Positions 18,739 to 28,909 are shown, numbered from the stretch's first letter. The stretch is DNA of 64,000 nucleotides from Aquariibacter albus (GCF_014145335.1 NZ_JACIVI010000002.1:172643-236642); one strand, 5' to 3'. Program-made: numbers and translations. The notes: a model not told the origin generated them from the letters alone.

Positions 18739-19952
18739 GCTGCGTTCCTCCCGGCGATCCACTGGGCCATGTGCGCCGGCACCTGGTCCGGATCGCGCAG
18801 GAAGTTGCTGGCCGCGGCGACGCCGCTGCCGGGCTCGACCTTGATGCCCACATCCAGCATGGCGGCCTCGGCCCCCGCGATGGCACCCAGCAGCATGCAC
18901 TCGTTCATGTCGCCGATGTGGCCGATGCGGAAGACCTTGCCCGCCACCTTCGACAGGCCGGCACCCAGCGCCAGGTTGTAGCGTCGGAAGGCCCGGGCGA
19001 TCACGTCGGCGCCGTTGAAGCCCTCGGGCACGACGACCGCGCTGACCGTGTTCGAGTACCACTTCGGCGCCTTCGCGCAGACGTCGAGCTTCCAGCCCTG
19101 CTGCACCGCGGCGCGGGTGGCGCCGCCCAGGTAGGCATGGCGGGCGAACACGTTCTCCAGGCCCTCCTCCTTCAGCGTGGCGATCGCCTCGCGCAGGCCG
19201 TAGAGCAGCGGCAGCGAGGGGGTGTAGGGGAAGTAGCCGGTCTTGTTGGCGTTGACCATGTCGAGGTAGTCGAAGTAGCAGCGCGGCGCCTTGGCCGTCT
19301 TGCGCGCTTCGAGCGCCTTCTCGCTCACGCAGGTGATGCCCAGGCCGGCGGGCAGCATCAGGCCCTTCTGCGAGCCGCTGACGCAGACGTCCACGCCCCA
19401 CTCGTCCATGCGGAAGTCCACGCTGGCCAGCGCGCTGACCGAATCGACGAAGAGCAGGGCCGGGTGGCCGCAGGCGTCCAGGGCCTTGCGCACGCCGGCG
19501 ATGTCGCTGTTCACGCCGGTGGCGGTCTCGTTCTGGGTGGCCAGCACGGCCTTGATCTTGTGGCCCTTGTCGGCGGCCAGGATCTCGGCATAGCGCTCCA
19601 GCGGCACGCCGGTGCCCCATTCGCAGTCCACGGCCTCGACGTTGAAGCCCAGGCGCTGGCACATGTCGATCCACAGGTGGCTGAACTGGCCGAAGCGCGA
19701 GGCCAGCACCGTGTCGCCGGGGTTCAGGCAGTTCGTCAGCGCGGCCTCCCAGCAGCCGGTGCCGCTGGACGGGAAGATGATCGGCGTGCCGGTGGTGGTT
19801 TTGAAAATGTCCTTCAAGCCCTGGATGCAGTCGAAGGTGAGCTGCGAGAAGACCGGGGAGCGATGGTCTTCCGACTGCACCGCCATCGAACGCAGCACGC
19901 GGTCGGGAATGTTGGTGGGACCCGGGACGAACAGGAAATTGCGGCCGGCCAT
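18735..19952 (-). CDS. sgaA: Serine-glyoxylate aminotransferase
   Basis: A 405-residue class V aminotransferase. It has the N-terminal FLFVPGPTNIPDRVLRSM, GTGCWEAALTN for cofactor phosphate, VDSVSALASVDFRMDEWGVDV, and the PLP lysine in VSGSQKGLMLPAGLG near residue 200. It moves the amino group of serine to glyoxylate, giving hydroxypyruvate and glycine, so it opens the serine cycle and recovers glycine. It is the first gene of the sga-hpr-mtdA-fch-mtkA-mtkB-ppc-mcl run. A strong AGGAGA ribosome site precedes the ATG at 19952; the longer open frame upstream is not supported. Confidence 0.95.
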   Translation of the reverse strand: MAGRNFLFVPGPTNIPDRVLRSMAVQSEDHRSPVFSQLTFDCIQGLKDIFKTTTGTPIIFPSSGTGCWEAALTNCLNPGDTVLASRFGQFSHLWIDMCQRLGFNVEAVDCEWGTGVPLERYAEILAADKGHKIKAVLATQNETATGVNSDIAGVRKALDACGHPALLFVDSVSALASVDFRMDEWGVDVCVSGSQKGLMLPAGLGITCVSEKALEARKTAKAPRCYFDYLDMVNANKTGYFPYTPSLPLLYGLREAIATLKEEGLENVFARHAYLGGATRAAVQQGWKLDVCAKAPKWYSNTVSAVVVPEGFNGADVIARAFRRYNLALGAGLSKVAGKVFRIGHIGDMNECMLLGAIAGAEAAMLDVGIKVEPGSGVAAASNFLRDPDQVPAHMAQWIAGRNAA

Positions 19953-20321
19953 GGTGTGTCTCCTCAGAGGCGGATCGGGATGAAGCCCCCAAGCCGGCGG
20001 CCGACAGGCTGCCGTGCGCTGGGGCGACGGGGCGTGAGGGACCGGATCAACGGCTGCCAGGCTGGCCGCGTCGGGCCAGAACAAGACACCGCGAGGCCTG
20101 GGGCGCGCGATCTGCGGCGCCCTGGCGCGGTCCAAACGTGCAGGCGGCTCGGAGGATCAGGGGATGAGCCTGAAGGGCCGGAGCGGGCCTGCGCGCAGGG
20201 GGTTCAGTGCCGTGCGGCGTGTGAAGCCGCACTGGGGATCGCGGGCTTGGTCAGCGTGCTGCGATCCGATGAATCCAGTCTAGGACGCAGCCCCTGCGGC
20301 GTGGGTTGGACTTTCTGACGC
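19953..20321. other. Leader region of the serine-cycle operon
   Basis: These 369 bases lie between the folC stop and the sgaA start on the minus strand and should contain the promoter of the eight-gene serine-cycle operon. In Methylobacterium the LysR-type regulator QscR acts at the equivalent place. I do not see a convincing -35/-10 pair, a clear T-N11-A dyad, a hairpin terminator after folC, or a plausible small gene. Read-through from folC is therefore possible. Confidence 0.4.
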
Positions 20322-21731
20322 TCAGACAAAGATCGCCTTATCCGCAGCGCGACGCTCGCCTGCCGCGGCGGCCATCGTCCCGACGGCGGCTTCGGCAATC
20401 AGCTGCTGCAGCGCGGTTCCGACGGTCACGAAGGAGCCGCAGACGATCACGCGGTCCTCCGGCCCGGCGTCGGCGCGGGCAGCAGCCAGGGCGGCTGCAA
20501 TGTCGGTGCAGGCGGTCACCGGCCCCTGGGCACCCCCGGCTTGCAGCGCGGCGCTGAGCTCCTCGATCGAGGCGCCGCGGCGCTCGGTGATCGGCGCGAT
20601 GCACCAGCCCTGCACTTGCGCGGCGAGGGCCTGCACGACGCCTCGCATGTCCTTGTCCCGCAGCATGGCTAGCACGGCCAGCGTGCGGCCGGCAAGCGGC
20701 TGGCCGGCCAGGGTGGCGGCCAGGCGCTGCGCGGCATGCGGGTTGTGGGCCACGTCGAGGATGATGTCGGGTCGCGTGCCCAGGCGCTGGAAGCGCCCGG
20801 CCAGCTGCACGCGGCGCAGGCCGGCACGCAGGGCTTCGTCGGGCAGCGGCAGGCGATCGCGCAGGCGGTCCAGCGCCATCAGGGCGGTGGCCGCGTTGTC
20901 GAGCTGGATCTCGCCCTCCAGGGCCGGCAGCGGCAGCGGCTCGATCACGCGGCAGGCGTCCGGCAGCCCGGCATCCACCCGCCAGAAGCGCCAGCCCGGT
21001 GTGCCGTCGGCGCAGGGGCAGGCCGACCAGCCATAGCCCGCACCCTGCGACCACAGCGGTGCCCCCAGGGCCTGGGCCTGCTGCAGCAGGCCCAGAGGCG
21101 GATGCGGGTCGCCACAGAGGGCCGGCCGGCCGGGTCGGAAGATGCCGGCCTTCTCGAAACCGATGGCATCGCGGGTGTTGCCCAGGAACTCGATGTGATC
21201 GATGCCGATGCTCGTGACCACCGACACGTCGGCGTCGACGACATTGACCGCATCGAGCCGGCCTCCCAGGCCGACTTCCAGCACCAGCGCGTCGAGTGGC
21301 GTCTCGTCGAACACGCAGAGCGCGGCCAGGGTGCCGAACTCGAAGGGCGTCAGCGGCAGCGTGCCGCGGGCCGACTCGACCCGCGCGCAGGCTGCGGCGA
21401 GGCGTTCCTCGGCCACCGGCACGCCGTCGATGCGGACCCGTTCGGTCGGGTGCAGCAGATGCGGCGAGGTGTAGCAGCCGACCCGGTAGCCGCCCGACTG
21501 CAGCAGGGCCGAGAGCATGGCGCAGGTCGAACCCTTGCCGTTCGTGCCGCCGACCGTGATCACCGGCACCCGCGGCACCAGGCCCAGGGCCTGATGCACC
21601 GCGCGCACGCGGTCCAGGCCCATCTCGATGGGCTGGGGATTCAGGCGCTCGGCCCAGGCGAGCCAGGCGGCCAGATCGTCCGGCCGGGGCGGAGAACCCA
21701 GCGCCGCATCCATGCAATCCGGCTGGACCAT
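20322..21731 (-). CDS. folC: Bifunctional folylpolyglutamate/dihydrofolate synthase
   Basis: A 469-residue Mur-ligase-fold protein. It has the P-loop VPVITVGGTNGKGSTCAML near residue 60, CYTSPHLLHPTERVRI, ATP/Mg residues in LEVGLGGRLDAVNVVDADVSVVTSIGIDH, and DVAHNPHAAQRL in the C-terminal domain. It adds glutamates to folates and makes dihydrofolate from dihydropteroate. Here it is 31 bp downstream of ftfL, between two serine-cycle blocks. That suggests it serves the large tetrahydrofolate pool needed for C1 assimilation instead of sitting with accD-dedD as in many proteobacteria. The start at 21731 gives MVQPDCMDAAL; an ATG six codons later is equally possible. Confidence 0.92.
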   Translation of the reverse strand: MVQPDCMDAALGSPPRPDDLAAWLAWAERLNPQPIEMGLDRVRAVHQALGLVPRVPVITVGGTNGKGSTCAMLSALLQSGGYRVGCYTSPHLLHPTERVRIDGVPVAEERLAAACARVESARGTLPLTPFEFGTLAALCVFDETPLDALVLEVGLGGRLDAVNVVDADVSVVTSIGIDHIEFLGNTRDAIGFEKAGIFRPGRPALCGDPHPPLGLLQQAQALGAPLWSQGAGYGWSACPCADGTPGWRFWRVDAGLPDACRVIEPLPLPALEGEIQLDNAATALMALDRLRDRLPLPDEALRAGLRRVQLAGRFQRLGTRPDIILDVAHNPHAAQRLAATLAGQPLAGRTLAVLAMLRDKDMRGVVQALAAQVQGWCIAPITERRGASIEELSAALQAGGAQGPVTACTDIAAALAAARADAGPEDRVIVCGSFVTVGTALQQLIAEAAVGTMAAAAGERRAADKAIFV

Positions 21732-21762
21732 GCCGTGCTCCCGGGGCCGCCGTGCCGGCCGG

Positions 21763-23442
21763 TCAGAACAGGCCGACGACCTTGCCGTCGACCAGGTCGA
21801 TCTTCTCGGCCGAGGGTACCTTGGGCAGGCCGGGCATGGTCATCACGTCGCCGCAGACCATGACGATGAATTCGGCGCCCGCGGCCAGCCGCACCTCGCG
21901 GATGTTCAGGGTGTGGCCGGTCGGCGCACCCTTGGCATTGGCATCGGTGGAGAAGCTGTACTGCGTCTTGGCCACGCAGACCGGGTAGTGGCCGTAGCCG
22001 GCTTCCTGCAGCTCGGCGATCTGTTTCCTGACCTTGGCATCGGCGCTGACGCCGGCCGCGCCGTAGATCTTGGTCGCGATGGCGGTGACTTTCTCCATCA
22101 GCGGGGCGGCCTCCTCGTAGACGAACTTGAAGCCGCTCCGGCCTTCGTTCGCCTCGATGATGCGGACCACTTCGTGCGCCACGTCCTCGGCGCCCTTGCC
22201 GCCTTCGGCCCAGTGGCGGGCCACCACCACCGGCGCGCCCAGGGCGGCCATGCGCTCCTGCAGAAGCTTCAGCTCGGCCGGGGTGTCGGCGGTGAAGTTG
22301 TTGATCGAGACCACGCAGGGCAGGCCGTAGTGCTCGCGCACGTTCTGCACATGCTTCTCGATGTTGGCGATGCCCTTGGCCAGCGCGTCGAGGTTCTCGG
22401 TGTTGAGGTCTTCCTTCTTCACGCCGCCGTGGAACTTGAGCGCGCGGATGGTCGCGACGATCACCACCGCATCCGGACGCAGGCCCGACTTGCGGCACTT
22501 GATGTCGATGAACTTCTCGGCGCCCAGGTCGGCGCCGAAGCCGGCCTCCGTCACCACGTAGTCGGCCAGCTTCAGGCTGGCCTGGGTGGCGATGACGGAA
22601 TTGCAGCCGTGGGCGATGTTGGCGAAGGGGCCGCCGTGCAGGATGGCGGGGTTGTTCTCCAGCGTCTGCACGAGGTTGGGCTGGATCGCGTCCTTGAGCA
22701 GCACGGTCATCGCGCCGTGGGCGTTCAGCTCGCGGGCCGTGACCGGCTTGCCGGCGCGGGTGTAGGCGCAGACGATGTTGCCCAGGCGCTGCTTCAGGTC
22801 GTCGAGCGAGGTGGCCAGGCAGAAGATGGCCATCACCTCGGAGGCCACGACGATGTCGAAGCCGTCCTGGCGCGGGTAGCCGTTGGCCGTGCCGCCCAGG
22901 GCGATGGTGATGTCGCGCAGGGCGCGGTCGTTCATGTCGAGCACGCGCTTCCAGGTCACGCGGCGCACATCGATGTCCAGTGCGTTGCCGTGGTGGATGT
23001 GGTTGTCGATGACCGCCGCCAGCAGGTTGTTGGCGAGCTGGATGGCGTTGAAGTCGCCGGTGAAGTGGAGGTTGATGTCCTCCATGGGCACGACCTGCGC
23101 GTAGCCGCCGCCCGCGGCGCCGCCCTTGACGCCGAAGACCGGGCCCAGCGAGGGCTCGCGCAGGCAGACCAGGGCCTTCTTGCCGATGCGGTTCAGCGCA
23201 TCGCCCAGGCCGACGGTGGTGGTGGTCTTGCCCTCGCCGGCCGGCGTGGGGCTGATGGCGGTCACCAGGATCAGCTTGCCGTTGGGGCGGTCCTTCAGGC
23301 TGTCGAGGTACTTCAGCGAAATCTTGGCCTTGTAGTGGCCGTAGGGCTCCAGGTGCTCGTCGGCGATGCCGAGCTTCTCGCTCGCGACCTGGGTGATGCG
23401 CTGGAGCGTGGCCGCTTGGGCAATGTCGATGTCGGACGCCAT
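21763..23442 (-). CDS. ftfL: Formate-tetrahydrofolate ligase
   Basis: A 559-residue enzyme with the P-loop [21 protein letters not shown] near residue 65. Downstream conserved text includes [40 protein letters not shown] and [10 protein letters not shown]. It condenses formate and tetrahydrofolate with ATP to 10-formyl-THF, the entry of formate carbon to the FchA/MtdA route. Methylotrophs with the serine cycle depend on it. The length fits the family (about 557). AGGAGACAAC precedes the ATG. It lies in the same direction as gck upstream and folC downstream, likely in one transcript. Confidence 0.95.
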   Translation of the reverse strand: MASDIDIAQAATLQRITQVASEKLGIADEHLEPYGHYKAKISLKYLDSLKDRPNGKLILVTAISPTPAGEGKTTTTVGLGDALNRIGKKALVCLREPSLGPVFGVKGGAAGGGYAQVVPMEDINLHFTGDFNAIQLANNLLAAVIDNHIHHGNALDIDVRRVTWKRVLDMNDRALRDITIALGGTANGYPRQDGFDIVVASEVMAIFCLATSLDDLKQRLGNIVCAYTRAGKPVTARELNAHGAMTVLLKDAIQPNLVQTLENNPAILHGGPFANIAHGCNSVIATQASLKLADYVVTEAGFGADLGAEKFIDIKCRKSGLRPDAVVIVATIRALKFHGGVKKEDLNTENLDALAKGIANIEKHVQNVREHYGLPCVVSINNFTADTPAELKLLQERMAALGAPVVVARHWAEGGKGAEDVAHEVVRIIEANEGRSGFKFVYEEAAPLMEKVTAIATKIYGAAGVSADAKVRKQIAELQEAGYGHYPVCVAKTQYSFSTDANAKGAPTGHTLNIREVRLAAGAEFIVMVCGDVMTMPGLPKVPSAEKIDLVDGKVVGLF

Positions 23443-23548
23443 GGTGTTGTCTCCTGGGGAATCGCAAGAAAGGGGTGGGGCAGGGCGGCCGTCCCGCCCG
23501 CGGGTGGCGGGCCTGGGGAGCGGCGGCCGGGGCGCGGCCGGCGGCGGG

Positions 23549-24817
23549 TCAGCCGATCAGGATCGCGCGGAAGTCGTTGACATTGGTCAGCGTGGGCCCG
23601 GTGAAGACCAGGTCGTCCACGCCGGCGAAGAAGCTGTAGCCGTCGTTGTTCGCCAGATGCGCCTTGGCGCTCAGGCCGCGGGCGGCGGCGCGGGCCAGGC
23701 TGTCGGGGCTCAGCACGGCGCCGGCGTTGTCCTCGGTGCCGTCGATGCCGTCGGTGTCGCAGGCAATGGCGTGCACGCCGGGCGCACCGTCCAGGGCCAC
23801 GGCCAGGGCCAGCAGGAATTCGGCACAGCGCCCGCCGCGGCCTGCGCCGCGCACGGTGACGGTGGCCTCGCCGCCCGAGAGCAGCACGCAGGGTGCCGGC
23901 GCCGGCTGGCCGTGCTGCAGCACCTGGCGGGCGATGCCGGCATGCATCAGGGCCATGTCGCGGGCCTCGCCCTCCAGGGCGTTGCCCAGGATCAGCGGGG
24001 TGTAGCCGGCCGCACGGGCCACGTCGGCCGCAGCTTCCAGCGACATCTGCGGCGTGGCGACCATGTGCGTCTCGGCCCGGGCCAGGCGCGGGTCGCCGGG
24101 CTTGGGCGTCTCGTCGTGGCCGCGGCGGATGTAGTCCACCGCCACCTTGGGCTCGGTGATGCGGTACTTCTCCAGGATGGCCAGGGCGTCGGCGCAGGTG
24201 CTGGCATCGGGCACGGTGGGGCCGGAGGCGATGACCGAGGGGTCGTCACCGGGCACGTCGGAGATCGTCAGCGTCACCACCCGGGCCGGCGCGCACAGGG
24301 CGGCCAGGCGACCGCCCTTGAGCGCGCTCAGGTGCTTGCGCACGCAGTTCATCTCGGTGATGTTGGCGCCGCTCTTGAGCAGGGCCTTGTTCAGGGCCTG
24401 CTTGTCGGCCAGGCTCAGGCCCTCGGCCGGCGCGGCCAGCAGGGAGGAGCCGCCGCCCGAGATCAGGCAGAGCACCAGGTCGTCTTGCGTCAGGCCCTGC
24501 ACCATGCGGGCGATGCGGATCGCCGCTTCGGCGCCGGCGGCGTCGGGCACGGGGTGGGCGGCCTCGACGATCTCGATCTGCTTCGTCGGCGCCCCGTGGC
24601 CGTAGCGGGTGACGACCAGGCCGCTGAGCGGTCCGCCGGTCCAGTGCGCCTCCACCGCGGCCGCCATCGCGCCGCTGGCCTTGCCGGCGCCGATGACGAT
24701 CGTGCGGCCTCTGGGCGGCTCCGGCAGGTGGGGGCCCAGCACCCGCATCGGATCGGCCGCCGCGACGGCGGCATCGAACATCGAGCGGAGCAGGGCGCGG
24801 CGGTCGGCAGCAGTCAT
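23549..24817 (-). CDS. gck: Glycerate 2-kinase (MOFRL family)
   Basis: A 422-residue member of the GckA/TtuD/MOFRL family. Recognised text includes [54 protein letters not shown], and the C-terminal [28 protein letters not shown] with [14 protein letters not shown]. It phosphorylates D-glycerate to 2-phosphoglycerate, linking hydroxypyruvate reductase to PEP and hence to ppc. This completes the serine cycle apart from glyA, enolase and malate dehydrogenase, which are not in the window. The start at 24817 ([18 protein letters not shown]) is the natural N-terminus of the family. Confidence 0.93.
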   Translation of the reverse strand: MTAADRRALLRSMFDAAVAAADPMRVLGPHLPEPPRGRTIVIGAGKASGAMAAAVEAHWTGGPLSGLVVTRYGHGAPTKQIEIVEAAHPVPDAAGAEAAIRIARMVQGLTQDDLVLCLISGGGSSLLAAPAEGLSLADKQALNKALLKSGANITEMNCVRKHLSALKGGRLAALCAPARVVTLTISDVPGDDPSVIASGPTVPDASTCADALAILEKYRITEPKVAVDYIRRGHDETPKPGDPRLARAETHMVATPQMSLEAAADVARAAGYTPLILGNALEGEARDMALMHAGIARQVLQHGQPAPAPCVLLSGGEATVTVRGAGRGGRCAEFLLALAVALDGAPGVHAIACDTDGIDGTEDNAGAVLSPDSLARAAARGLSAKAHLANNDGYSFFAGVDDLVFTGPTLTNVNDFRAILIG

Positions 24818-24953
24818 GGGCAGGGGCGTCGGGGTGGAAGGGCGGGGCCTGCAGCAGGCCGGACCCGAGTGAAAATTCTAGGAAGCCCCCCACGAGGCGG
24901 CCGATGCATTTTCTGATCCGAAACCAAAGAAGCGCTGACGGCCCGGGCGGGCT

Positions 24954-25718
24954 TCAGCCGTAGCGGTGGACCAGGGTGCCGAGGCCGTCGATCGTCACCT
25001 CGACCTCGCTGCCCGGCTTCATCGGCAGCACGCCCAGCGAGGTGCCGCAGAGGATCACGTCGCCGGGCTCCAGCGGCAGGTCCTGGGAGATCCGCGCCAC
25101 CAGCTCGGCCGGCGGAAAGAACATGTCGGCCAGGGGGTAGGCCTGACGTTCGCGGCCCCCGACGCGGGTGCGCAGCATGGCGGTGGACAGGTCCAGCGAG
25201 GTCTCGATCACCGGCCCCAGCACGCCGAAGCCGTCGAAGCCCTTGGCGCGTGTCCATTGCGGGAAGGCCGGGTCGCGGTGCAGCAGCTCGATCGCCGTCA
25301 CATCGTCGGCGCAGGTGTAGCCCAGGATGTGGTCCGGGGCCTGCGCCAGGCTCACCCGGTGGGCCCGCCGGCCGATGACCACGGCCAGCTCGCCCTCGAA
25401 GGCCACCCGGCCGATTTCCGGCGCCACCGCCGGCGTCACGCTGCCGTGGGGCGCCAGGCTGTTGGGGCTCTTGAGGAAGTAGAGCGGCTCGGTCGGCGGG
25501 GCCCAGCCGTTCTTCTCGGCCGCGGCGCGGAAGTTGTTCCACAGGGCCAGCACCTTGCCCACGCGGCAGGGCAGGCCCAGGCAGACCTCGTCCAGCCGGA
25601 GCGTGGTGCCGGTGGGCGTGGGCGTGTCGAAGAGCTCGCCGGTGTGGACGTGGATGGTCTCGCCGTCCAGGGTGCCGAAGCCCTCGATCCCGGCATGGGT
25701 GTAGCGCAGCCACTTCAT
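24954..25718 (-). CDS. Fumarylacetoacetate hydrolase-fold protein
   Basis: A 254-residue FAH-superfamily protein. It has the metal site VAFEGELAVVIGRRAHRV, GYTCADDVTA, the KGFDGFGVLGPVIET segment, and ILCGTSLGVLPMKPGSEVEVTIDGLG. Relatives hydrolyse fumarylpyruvate, acylpyruvates or oxaloacetate (decarboxylation), or isomerise hydroxymuconates, so the substrate cannot be fixed. It follows the PanE-like gene by 10 bp and shares its strand with the tct genes, so it probably acts on the compound they import or a product of it. The gap to gck (136 bp) makes a shared transcript possible but not certain. Confidence 0.82.
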   Translation of the reverse strand: MKWLRYTHAGIEGFGTLDGETIHVHTGELFDTPTPTGTTLRLDEVCLGLPCRVGKVLALWNNFRAAAEKNGWAPPTEPLYFLKSPNSLAPHGSVTPAVAPEIGRVAFEGELAVVIGRRAHRVSLAQAPDHILGYTCADDVTAIELLHRDPAFPQWTRAKGFDGFGVLGPVIETSLDLSTAMLRTRVGGRERQAYPLADMFFPPAELVARISQDLPLEPGDVILCGTSLGVLPMKPGSEVEVTIDGLGTLVHRYG

Positions 25719-25728
25719 CGCGCGGCGC

Positions 25729-26736
25729 TCAGAGGGGCTGCACCGCCACGCGGCCGCGCTGGCTGGTGACGGTGTCGCTCAGCAGGCGCGCCGCGCCGTA
25801 GATGGCGTCCAGCCGGGGCGTGGGCGTGCCGGTGATGCGGCCCAGCTCGACGACGCTGCCGACCAGGGCCTCCAGCTCCAGGGCGCGGCCGGCCTCGAGG
25901 TCCTGCAGCATGGAGGTCTTGTGCGCCCCCACCGCCTCGGCGCCGGCCAGGCGCTGCTCCAGCGTGATCTTGAACTTCACGCCCAGGGCTTCGGCCACGG
26001 CCTGGGCCTCGGCCATCATGGCGCGGGCCAGCTCGCGGCCGGCGGGGTGGCGGCAGATCTGCTCCAGGGTGGCATGGGTCAGCGCGCTGATCGGGTTGAA
26101 GGTGGCGTTGCCCCAGAGCTTGACCCAGATCTCGCCGCGGATGTCCTTGCTGACCGGACTCTTGAAGCCGGCGCCGATCATGGCCTTGGACAGGGTCTCG
26201 ATGCGCTCGCTGCGCGAGCCGTCGGGCTCGCCCAGGGTGAAGCGGTTGCCCTCGATCACCTTCACATGGCCCGGGGCCAGCAGCTCGGCGGCCGGATAGA
26301 CCACGCTGCCGATCACGCGCTCGGGCTCGATGTGGCGGGCGATCACGCCGCCCGGGTCCACGCTCTCCAGGCCGCGGCCCTCGTGCGCGCCGCCGAGCTT
26401 GTGGAAGTACCACCAGGGCACGCCGTTGATCATGCTGACGACCAGGGTGTCCGGTCCGAACAGGCTGCGCAGGCCCGGCAGCAGGTCGGCCACCTGATGG
26501 GCCTTGACCGTCAGCAGCACGGCATCCTGCGGGCCGGCCTCGGCCGGGTCCTGCACGGCCTTCACGTCCGGGGCATGGACGGTCTCGCCCTGCTCCAGCG
26601 TCAGGCGGAAGCCCTCGCGGCGGATGACCTCCAGGTTCTTGTTGCGGGCGATGAAGGTGACCTCTTCGCCCGCCCGCGAGAGCTGGGCGCCGAGGTAGCC
26701 CCCGATGGCGCCGGCCCCGACCACGGTGATCTTCAT
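25729..26736 (-). CDS. 2-dehydropantoate 2-reductase family protein (ApbA/PanE-like)
   Basis: A 335-residue ketopantoate reductase-fold protein. The NAD(P) motif ITVVGAGAIGGYLGAQLSRAGEEV is at the very N-terminus. A VKAHQVADLLPGL stretch, INGVPWWYFHKLGG and a C-terminal helical domain with GEIWVKLWGNATFNP follow. True PanE makes pantoate for CoA. The insertion of WWYFHKLGG and the location in a transporter/hydrolase operon suggest a catabolic 2-ketoacid reductase paralogue, as is common in tct gene clusters of Burkholderiales. It starts 3 bp after the TctA stop and is clearly co-transcribed. Confidence 0.8.
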   Translation of the reverse strand: MKITVVGAGAIGGYLGAQLSRAGEEVTFIARNKNLEVIRREGFRLTLEQGETVHAPDVKAVQDPAEAGPQDAVLLTVKAHQVADLLPGLRSLFGPDTLVVSMINGVPWWYFHKLGGAHEGRGLESVDPGGVIARHIEPERVIGSVVYPAAELLAPGHVKVIEGNRFTLGEPDGSRSERIETLSKAMIGAGFKSPVSKDIRGEIWVKLWGNATFNPISALTHATLEQICRHPAGRELARAMMAEAQAVAEALGVKFKITLEQRLAGAEAVGAHKTSMLQDLEAGRALELEALVGSVVELGRITGTPTPRLDAIYGAARLLSDTVTSQRGRVAVQPL

Positions 26737-26739
26737 GTC

Positions 26740-28254
26740 TCAGGCTTCCTTGGGTTGCACGGCCCGGGCGGCCAGGCGCGATTTCACCGCACCGAACAGC
26801 GGCCAGACCAGCATCAGCAGCGCGAGGCTGAAGATGGAGCCGACCAGCGGATTGGCCCAGAAGATGGACAGCGAGCCCTGCGAGAGCAGCATGGCCTGGC
26901 GGAAGCTGGACTCGGCCATGTCGCCCAGCACCAGGGCCAGCACCAGCGGCGCCAGCGGGTACTTGAGCTTCTTGAACAGATAGCCCATCACGCCGAAGAC
27001 CATCATCAGCGCGACATCGAACATCGAGCTGTGCACGGTGTAGGCGCCGATCGCGCAGATCACGATGATCACCGGCGCGATCACGGCAAACGGGATGCGC
27101 AGGATGGCCGCCCACCAGGGCACGGTCGACAGCACGACGATCAGGCCGACGATGTTGCCGAGGTACATCGAGGCGATCAGGCCCCAGACGAAATCCTTCT
27201 GCTCGATGAACAGCATCGGGCCGGGCTGCAGGCCCCAGATCAGCAGGCCGCCCAGCAGCACGGCCGCGGTGGGCGAGCCCGGGATGCCGAGGGTCAGCAT
27301 CGGCAGCAGGGCCGCGGTGCCGGCGGCATGGGCCGCGGTCTCGGGGGCGACCACGCCTTCCAGCTCGCCCTTGCCGAAGTTCTGCGGGTTCTTCGAGATG
27401 CGGCGGGCCATGCCATAGCTCATGAAGCTGGCCGGGGTGGCGCCACCCGGGGTGATGCCCATCCAGCAGCCGATGGCGGTGGAGCGCAGGAAAGTCTTCC
27501 AGTGCTTGAACAGCAGGCCCCAGGTCTGGAACACGACCCGCGGGCTGATCTTCGCGCTCTTGCCCTTGAAGGCCAGGCCCTCCTCCATGGTCAGCAGGAT
27601 CTCGCCGATGCCGAAGAGGCCGATCACCGCGATCAGGAAGTCGAAGCCGCGCATCAGGTCCGTCACGCCGAAGGTCATGCGCAGCGTACCTGTCACCGCA
27701 TCCAGGCCGACCGCGGCCAGGGCGAAGCCCAGCATCATCGCGGCGATGGTCTTGGCCGGAGGCTCCTTGCTCATGCCGACGAAGCTGCAGAAGGTCAGCA
27801 GCTGCACGGCGAAGAACTCCGCCGGCCCGAACTTGAGCGCGAACTTGGCCAGCAGCGGGGCGAGGAAGGTGATCACCACCACCGCGAACAGCGCGCCGAC
27901 GAAGCTGGAGGTGAAGGCCGCCGTCAGGGCCTGCGCCGCCTTGCCCTGCTGGGCCATGGGGAAGCCGTCGAAGGTGGTGGCCACGCTCCAGGGCTCGCCC
28001 GGGATGTTGAAGAGGATGGAGGTGATCGCCCCGCCGAACAGCGCACCCCAGTAGATGCAGCTCAGCATGATGATGGCCGAGGTCGGGTTCATGCTGAAGG
28101 TCAGCGGCAGCAGGATCGCCACGCCATTGGCGCCGCCCAGGCCGGGCAGCACGCCGATCAGCACGCCCAGCACGATGCCGATCAGCATGTAGAGCAGGTT
28201 GGGCCCGGTCAGCGCAACGCTGAAGCCGCCCATCAGGTTGCCGAGTTCTTCCAT
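26740..28254 (-). CDS. tctA: Tripartite tricarboxylate transporter large permease TctA
   Basis: A 504-residue inner-membrane protein of the TctA family with about ten to twelve hydrophobic segments. The family text GVLPGLGGANGVAILLPLTF lies near residue 40, and SIIMLSCIYWGALFGGAITSILFNIPGEP-like text follows. A second inverted repeat near residue 320 reads TLGIPGSPTAAVLLGGLL. TctA is the large permease that works with TctB and a periplasmic TctC receptor to import carboxylates with a cation gradient. Gene order on the minus strand is tctC-tctB-tctA. Symbol use reflects family, not a proven substrate. Confidence 0.9.
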   Translation of the reverse strand: MEELGNLMGGFSVALTGPNLLYMLIGIVLGVLIGVLPGLGGANGVAILLPLTFSMNPTSAIIMLSCIYWGALFGGAITSILFNIPGEPWSVATTFDGFPMAQQGKAAQALTAAFTSSFVGALFAVVVITFLAPLLAKFALKFGPAEFFAVQLLTFCSFVGMSKEPPAKTIAAMMLGFALAAVGLDAVTGTLRMTFGVTDLMRGFDFLIAVIGLFGIGEILLTMEEGLAFKGKSAKISPRVVFQTWGLLFKHWKTFLRSTAIGCWMGITPGGATPASFMSYGMARRISKNPQNFGKGELEGVVAPETAAHAAGTAALLPMLTLGIPGSPTAAVLLGGLLIWGLQPGPMLFIEQKDFVWGLIASMYLGNIVGLIVVLSTVPWWAAILRIPFAVIAPVIIVICAIGAYTVHSSMFDVALMMVFGVMGYLFKKLKYPLAPLVLALVLGDMAESSFRQAMLLSQGSLSIFWANPLVGSIFSLALLMLVWPLFGAVKSRLAARAVQPKEA

Positions 28255-28285
28255 GATGTTCTCGTGTCGGGAAGGGGTCGGAGGC

Positions 28286-28792
28286 TCAGAAGCCGAGCAG
28301 CTGCTCGATCGGGCCCTTGTGCAGCGGCACCAGGAACCAGCGTTCGAAGACCAGGAAGAAGAACAGCGGCACGCCGACCGACACCGCCGTGGTCAGCGGC
28401 CAGCCGTAGCGGCCGTGGCGGCGCATGAAGTAGCCGATCAGGCCGATCGAGGCCACGTAGAGCCCGAGGACCCAGACGAAGCCGACGTAGATCACCATGG
28501 GCACGGCCATCTGCATCACGCTGCGAAGCTGGCCGTGCTCGGCGAAATCGCCGTTCTGCGTGGCCCAGCGCCGGATCTGGCGCAGCAGCACCGAGCCGCT
28601 CGACAGGAACAGCGCGACGCCGATGTAGAAGGGGAAATAGCCCGATTCGGGGCCGTCATCGGCCCAGCCGATGCCGACGCGCAGGCTGTCGCCGATCACG
28701 ATCAGCGACAACAGCACGAGGAAGGCGGCCACGATCAGTTCGGGCCAGCGGGTGCCGACCACCCGGTCGGCTTGAGGGGACGCGTCGGACAT
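28286..28792 (-). CDS. tctB: Tripartite tricarboxylate transporter small permease TctB
   Basis: A 168-residue membrane protein with four predicted helices. These include ELIVAAFLVLLSLIVIGDSL, a GYFPFYIGVALFLSSGSVLL segment typical of TctB, and two C-terminal segments ending FFFLVFERWFLVPLHKGP. It is the small subunit that holds TctA. The start MSDASPQ at 28792 is chosen because GGAGAG lies at good spacing before it; the ATG two codons earlier has no room for a ribosome site, and longer extensions are low-complexity. It is 31 bp upstream of tctA on the minus strand. Confidence 0.85.
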   Translation of the reverse strand: MSDASPQADRVVGTRWPELIVAAFLVLLSLIVIGDSLRVGIGWADDGPESGYFPFYIGVALFLSSGSVLLRQIRRWATQNGDFAEHGQLRSVMQMAVPMVIYVGFVWVLGLYVASIGLIGYFMRRHGRYGWPLTTAVSVGVPLFFFLVFERWFLVPLHKGPIEQLLGF

Positions 28793-28909
28793 GAGCATCT
28801 CTCCAGGAAAGGTCCTGCCAAGGGGCCTGGGGCCCCCCGGGCAGGGCATGATCGATCGAAGGGAGGAGCCGGCCCGGCCGCGCACCTGCAGCCGCCGGCC
28901 CCGCGGGCC

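Noticed and set aside
25921..28428. An 835-codon plus-strand frame opposite panE-like and tctA
   Set aside because: Antisense shadow rich in Gln, His, Asp and Gly with no recognisable domain.
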